DNA of 64,000 nt, taken from the NCBI GenBank assembly GCA_963782555.1, contig CAWAKB010000005.1:310001-374000 (forward strand), read 5' to 3'. A program made the position numbers and the translations under genes. The notes under the pieces are model-generated. The model was not told where the DNA came from. It searched no databases and saw only the letters and a program-made list of their open reading frames with translations. Origin of the DNA: Hyphomicrobium_A sp963782555 (GTDB lineage Bacteria; Pseudomonadota; Alphaproteobacteria; Rhizobiales; Hyphomicrobiaceae). How positions within the stretch are numbered: position 1 is the first letter of the stretch; every line of letters starts with the position of its first letter. Below are positions 60,770 to 64,000 of the stretch, piece after piece.

Positions 60770-61290
60770 TGCGTGCCTCCTTCGTTGGGCAATACGGGCG
60801 GCGCCTCGGGCATCAGGGCGAGCGCTTCCCTATAATCGACGATGCGGCCGCCGTACTCCTCTGCGAACGCTTGCGCCCGCGCGCGCCCCTTGAAGGGCAC
60901 AGCTTCACGTCCGCCCATGGCCGCGCTCTTTTGGCTTTCGACCACGTAGAATGCGCCCTTCGCCTCGATCCAGCTTCCAGGCGCCGGCTTTTCCCACGTG
61001 CCTTGCCCCATGTCGTTGACCCAGAATCCCGCGACCTCGTTCTCGTTGACGAGATCCTGAGCGATGTAGACGAACGCGTCATGGACCGAGGTGAACCACA
61101 GTGGCTCTTGCCACCCCTTGAGCAGCAATTGGCCTTTGGGGCCCACGTGCTCCGTCAGCGTCATGCGGCAGTAAAAGCCGATGGCGTGCGAGTCGGGCTC
61201 ACGTGGCTGCGGCGCAACGGCAACGGTACTTTCCCCGCAGCCGGTAACGACAAGGAGAAGACAGAGGACGGCAAGTCGATGCGCGCTCAC
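60766..61290 (-). CDS. nosL: NosL, copper lipoprotein for N2O reductase assembly
   Basis: 174 aa from GTG at 61290, with GGAGGGAAGT upstream and a 4-bp overlap with the nosY stop. The signal HRLAVLCLLLVVTGC ends in a lipobox, so it is an outer-membrane or periplasm-facing lipoprotein. AIGFYCRMTLTEHVGPKGQL contains the Cys and Met residues of the NosL copper site. FYVVESQKSAAMGGREAVPF and AFAEEYGGRIVDY complete the family pattern. It delivers Cu(I) for the CuZ centre of NosZ. Confidence 0.93.
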   Translation of the reverse strand: MSAHRLAVLCLLLVVTGCGESTVAVAPQPREPDSHAIGFYCRMTLTEHVGPKGQLLLKGWQEPLWFTSVHDAFVYIAQDLVNENEVAGFWVNDMGQGTWEKPAPGSWIEAKGAFYVVESQKSAAMGGREAVPFKGRARAQAFAEEYGGRIVDYREALALMPEAPPVLPNEGGTQ

Positions 61291-62111
61291 ACTTCCCTCC
61301 TTGCGAACACGCTCGCCGCAAGCGCGAGCGGAATCGCGCACCAGGCCAAGAGCACGGCAAGCAAGACAGCCGGCGCAAAGTGCACCGAGGCCGACAGTCC
61401 AGCCATTCCCGAAAGCTTGCGGACGTTCTCGAAGGCCGTGAGGTTGAACAGACGATAGACGTCGGCGGGATTGAGCAAAAGCAGGCTCGGAAAGATCTCG
61501 GCGCCGATCCGGCCTTTGCTGGCAACGAGCGCGCCCATCAGGGCAACGTCGTAGACGATGACGAAAAACAACCACACGCCGACGGCAATGCCGGCGGCGG
61601 TGCTGCGCTCCCTGACGAGGACGCTGATGAGATAAGCCAGCGCTAGGAACGCCAAGCCGAGCAGACCCGTGGTCAGGATGAGGCCAGCGAAGGCGCGCCA
61701 GCTCTCGGCATCTCCGCCTCCCGTCCAGGCCACCGCGGCGCCAGCCGCTCCGTAGCCGACGATCGCCGCGAACGACAAGATGGCCGCGTGTCCGAGAAAC
61801 TTTCCGAGAATGATTTCCAGGCGCGAGACGGGATAGGTGAGCATCAACAGCAAGCAGCCGCGTTCGGCCTCGCCGACGATCGCATCGTACCCGAGCAAAA
61901 GAGCTATAAGCGGAATGAGGAAGATCGTGAGGCTGGACAGGCTGACGACCGTTACCGCCAGCGGCTTCACGTCGAGAAGACCCGTCGGCGCCGAGCCCAG
62001 AAACGTCAGGGCGAAGGCGAGTGCGGCCAGCAGCAAGGTCGCGCCGGCGATCCATTTGTTGCGGAGTCCGTCGCTGAACTCCTTGGCGGCAAAGGTTATG
62101 ATAGGGCTCAT
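61287..62111 (-). CDS. nosY: NosY, ABC transporter permease
   Basis: 274 aa with six hydrophobic segments: ATLLLAALAFALTFLG, LTIFLIPLIALLLGYDAIVG, ILSFAAIVGYGAAGAAVAW, LGLAFLALAYLISVL, VWLFFVIVYDVALMG and AVLLAVLLAWCAIPLALAAS. The cytoplasmic loop EAERGCLLLMLTYPVSRLEI is the typical NosY coupling region. With NosF and NosD it forms the transporter complex that matures the CuZ site. The ATG overlaps the nosF stop by 4 bp. Confidence 0.93.
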   Translation of the reverse strand: MSPIITFAAKEFSDGLRNKWIAGATLLLAALAFALTFLGSAPTGLLDVKPLAVTVVSLSSLTIFLIPLIALLLGYDAIVGEAERGCLLLMLTYPVSRLEIILGKFLGHAAILSFAAIVGYGAAGAAVAWTGGGDAESWRAFAGLILTTGLLGLAFLALAYLISVLVRERSTAAGIAVGVWLFFVIVYDVALMGALVASKGRIGAEIFPSLLLLNPADVYRLFNLTAFENVRKLSGMAGLSASVHFAPAVLLAVLLAWCAIPLALAASVFARREV

Positions 62112-63040
62112 GGGCGCCCCCCGGATCCGGCATCAGCAGAATGCGTGCTGCCGCTATAGTGCAGATAGAGATCATCGAGGCTGGGCGGGTGGATCTCGAG
62201 ATCCGCGCAGATGTCACCGAGGCCAGCGAGCGTGCGCAGAAGCGCCATCTTCTGATTGAGCTCGCAGCTAATCTCGATCGCCTGCTGATCGGCTAGAATT
62301 GTCTTCGTAAAAGCACCATTGAGGTGGCGAGCAATCGCTTTGGCGTCTCCTTTCGCTCGAACGGTGATGGGCAGGCCCGCCCCGCGCCGTAACGTGTCGA
62401 GATCCCCAAATGCGGCCAGGCGTCCCTGGCGCAGGATCGCCGCGAGATCCGTCCGCGCCTCGAGCTCGGTCAATATGTGGGAGGAAATGATGACGGTCGT
62501 GCCGGCAGCCGTGAGCCCGCGAATGATTTCGAAAAACTCTTGGCGCAAGACGGGGTCGAGACCGGTCGTCGGCTCGTCAAGCAACAAGAGCTTCGGCGTT
62601 CCCAACAGCGCCTGCGCCAGGCCGAGTCTTTGGCGCATGCCCTTGGAGTACGTGCGCACGCGACGCGTCGCCGCGAATGACAACCCGACGCGCTCCAAAA
62701 GCTCCGGGCAGGAGGACGGCGAGAGGCTCTTTAGCCGTGCGTAAAACGCAAGCGTGTGGGCGCCCGTCAATTCGTCGTGAAAAGCGACGTTCTCCGGCAG
62801 GAAGCCGAGCTGGGCGCGGAAAGTCTTGTCGGCGGCAGCTGGGTCGGCGCCCAAGACCTCGACGTGCCCCACCGTCGGGCGGATGAGGCCGAGGACGAGC
62901 TTCATGAGAGTAGTCTTGCCGGCGCCGTTGTGTCCGATGAGCGCCAGGCACTTGCCTGGGGGGAGGGCAAAACCGATCCCCTCGAGGACCGGCTGGCTGC
63001 CGTAGACCTTGCCGACGTTCTCGATATGGACGATTGCCAT
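62108..63040 (-). CDS. nosF: NosF, ABC transporter ATPase
   Basis: 310 aa with Walker A IGHNGAGKTTLMKL, Q-loop LGFLPENVAFHD, signature YSKGMRQRLGLAQAL, Walker B KLLLLDEPTTGLDP and H-loop TVIISSHILTELE. The C-terminal 80 residues are the usual accessory domain. It powers NosDFY in copper-sulfur cluster assembly of N2O reductase. The gap to nosD is 6 bp. Confidence 0.95.
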   Translation of the reverse strand: MAIVHIENVGKVYGSQPVLEGIGFALPPGKCLALIGHNGAGKTTLMKLVLGLIRPTVGHVEVLGADPAAADKTFRAQLGFLPENVAFHDELTGAHTLAFYARLKSLSPSSCPELLERVGLSFAATRRVRTYSKGMRQRLGLAQALLGTPKLLLLDEPTTGLDPVLRQEFFEIIRGLTAAGTTVIISSHILTELEARTDLAAILRQGRLAAFGDLDTLRRGAGLPITVRAKGDAKAIARHLNGAFTKTILADQQAIEISCELNQKMALLRTLAGLGDICADLEIHPPSLDDLYLHYSGSTHSADAGSGGRP

Positions 63041-63046
63041 GAGGCC

Positions 63047-64000
63047 TCACATCACCGTTCGCATGGCGCTGCCCTCTTGGGAGGGATCGCGTGGCGCGGG
63101 CGAGAGATCGACGCCCTTCGGAAGCGCCACCGGCACGGGCGGAGGCGTCATGAGCGGATAGCTGTCAATCGCACCGCCGGGATAGAGCGTCGGGAACTGC
63201 TGCTGAACGTAACGAAGTGTCTCGACGGCGGGGCTCGAGAGGAGGAGCTTCACGAGCGGGTATTTCCATAGCACCCAATCGACGAGGGTGTTGGGGCGGT
63301 AGGCGGTGTCCGCGATTCCGTCGCCGTCGAGATCGAATGCCGGGTTGTCGCTCCAGTAGTTCCCGCGGCCGTCCTTCGACCACTCGTAGAGCCTGAGCCC
63401 GGTGTACTTCACCTGCGTCTCGTTGCCGACGAAGCTATTGGCGTAAAAGTTATTGCGCTCCGACCCGCCTGTGAAATGTACGCCGATGCCGCACGCCTCG
63501 AGCCGATTGCCGTGAATATCGTTGACGGCGGAGGTGTAAATGAAGAGACACTTCTCGCCCGTCCCGTAGATGTAGTTGTCCGCGGCTTCCGAGTGATGCG
63601 TCGTGTGCAGCATCAGGCCGTGCTCAAGATCGGCGATGGAAATGTTGCGCAAGACGCGGATATGATCGGAATACATCAGCGCATAACCGACGTGGTTGCG
63701 GATCGACACGTTGTCCGTCACCTCGTTGCGGTTCGCGTACATGTAGTGCACGGCGAAGCGCAGATGCTCCAAGTGGTTGCCGCGAATGATGTTTCCGTGG
63801 CTAACCTCGATGAAGATGCCGTCGCGCCCGCCTTTGACGCGATTGCCCTCGACTAAGGAGCCCGTGTTATTCCAGACGTGAATGCCGTTGCCGCGGTCGT
63901 TGAGCCACAGGTCGTTGCGGTTTGCGATCGTGTTGTTGCGCACGATTGCATCATGGCAGCCATGCAGCACGATACCGAACAGGTTGCCTTCGAGGTGGTT
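63047..64000 (-). CDS. nosD: NosD, periplasmic copper-maturation protein (C-terminal part; runs off the right edge)
   Basis: At least 317 codons, open to the window end. The right-handed beta-helix (CASH) repeats are clear: NNTIANRNDLWLNDRGNGIH, NRVKGGRDGIFIEVSHGNII, GNHLEHLRFAVHYMYANRNE, YIYGTGEKCLFIYTSAVNDI, with FVGNETQVKYTGLRLYEWSK and GRGNYWSDNPAFDLDGDGIA after them. The C-terminus is PSQEGSAMRTVM. NosD hands copper from NosL to apo-NosZ. It is the first gene seen of the leftward nosDFYLX run, and nosZ and nosR should lie to its right. Confidence 0.93.
   Translation of the reverse strand, partial: NHLEGNLFGIVLHGCHDAIVRNNTIANRNDLWLNDRGNGIHVWNNTGSLVEGNRVKGGRDGIFIEVSHGNIIRGNHLEHLRFAVHYMYANRNEVTDNVSIRNHVGYALMYSDHIRVLRNISIADLEHGLMLHTTHHSEAADNYIYGTGEKCLFIYTSAVNDIHGNRLEACGIGVHFTGGSERNNFYANSFVGNETQVKYTGLRLYEWSKDGRGNYWSDNPAFDLDGDGIADTAYRPNTLVDWVLWKYPLVKLLLSSPAVETLRYVQQQFPTLYPGGAIDSYPLMTPPPVPVALPKGVDLSPAPRDPSQEGSAMRTVM

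Noticed and set aside
60766..62217. A 483-codon minus-strand frame covering nosL and antisense-frame sequence of nosY
   Set aside because: Only the last 174 codons are protein-like. The true start is GTG at 61290 with its own ribosome-binding site, overlapping the nosY stop.

Overview
The window is a G+C-rich stretch of a chromosome that looks alphaproteobacterial, most likely order Hyphomicrobiales (Rhizobiales). Pointers are the aminotransferase / homoserine dehydrogenase / GlpX gene block, the arsR-arsC-arsH operon, a class I polyhydroxyalkanoate synthase, DUF1254 and DUF3734-type patatin proteins, and an N2O-reductase maturation cluster (nosDFYLX). I cannot name the genus from sequence alone.

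Region 1, 1-25.7 kb, is mostly core genome. It holds the 5' end of an AMP-binding ligase, a sulfhydrylase for methionine/homocysteine synthesis, a methyltransferase, small secreted and membrane proteins, an L,D-transpeptidase, and a lipid-linked sugar pair (GT2-GtrA plus ArnT-like transferase). These are followed by an MscS channel, an arsenate operon without an efflux pump, and a PHA synthase broken by one extra base. A lipoprotein, aminotransferase-hom-glpX, a pair of AT-richer surface-glycan genes, an alpha/beta hydrolase, an APC permease, a secreted protein and recJ complete the region.

Region 2, 25.7-59.1 kb, is accessory DNA stacked behind a tRNA-Glu gene. The last 16-18 bases of the tRNA recur at 45444, 54583 and 59128. 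Each recurrence lies at the end of the same repeat block and is flanked by GTGGGAAAC motifs. I read this as three elements inserted in tandem. Element I (about 20 kb) has an integrase remnant, an AraC regulator, three secreted proteins built from shared modules, a DUF3558-like protein, a secreted TPR-CHAT protein, Crp and LuxR regulators and a DUF1254 protein. Element II (about 9 kb) has a small secreted protein, two paralogous cyclic-nucleotide receptors (one with its HTH replaced by another domain), a patatin-like lipase and a six-PAS class III nucleotide cyclase. Element III (about 4.5 kb) has a truncated tyrosine recombinase joined to a frameshifted quinoprotein dehydrogenase, then a second patatin.

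Region 3, 59.1-64 kb, runs leftward. It has a small Cys-rich protein, then nosX, nosL, nosY, nosF and the 3' part of nosD with tight overlaps. nosZ and nosR would be expected just beyond the window. Because the left-end repeat of element II is repeated right after the last att copy, the nos cluster may lie on a fourth element.

Several genes (phaC, the PAS-LuxR regulator, the quinoprotein, perhaps mscS) each carry a single-base frameshift. Either these are genuine decays or the assembly has uncorrected indels.
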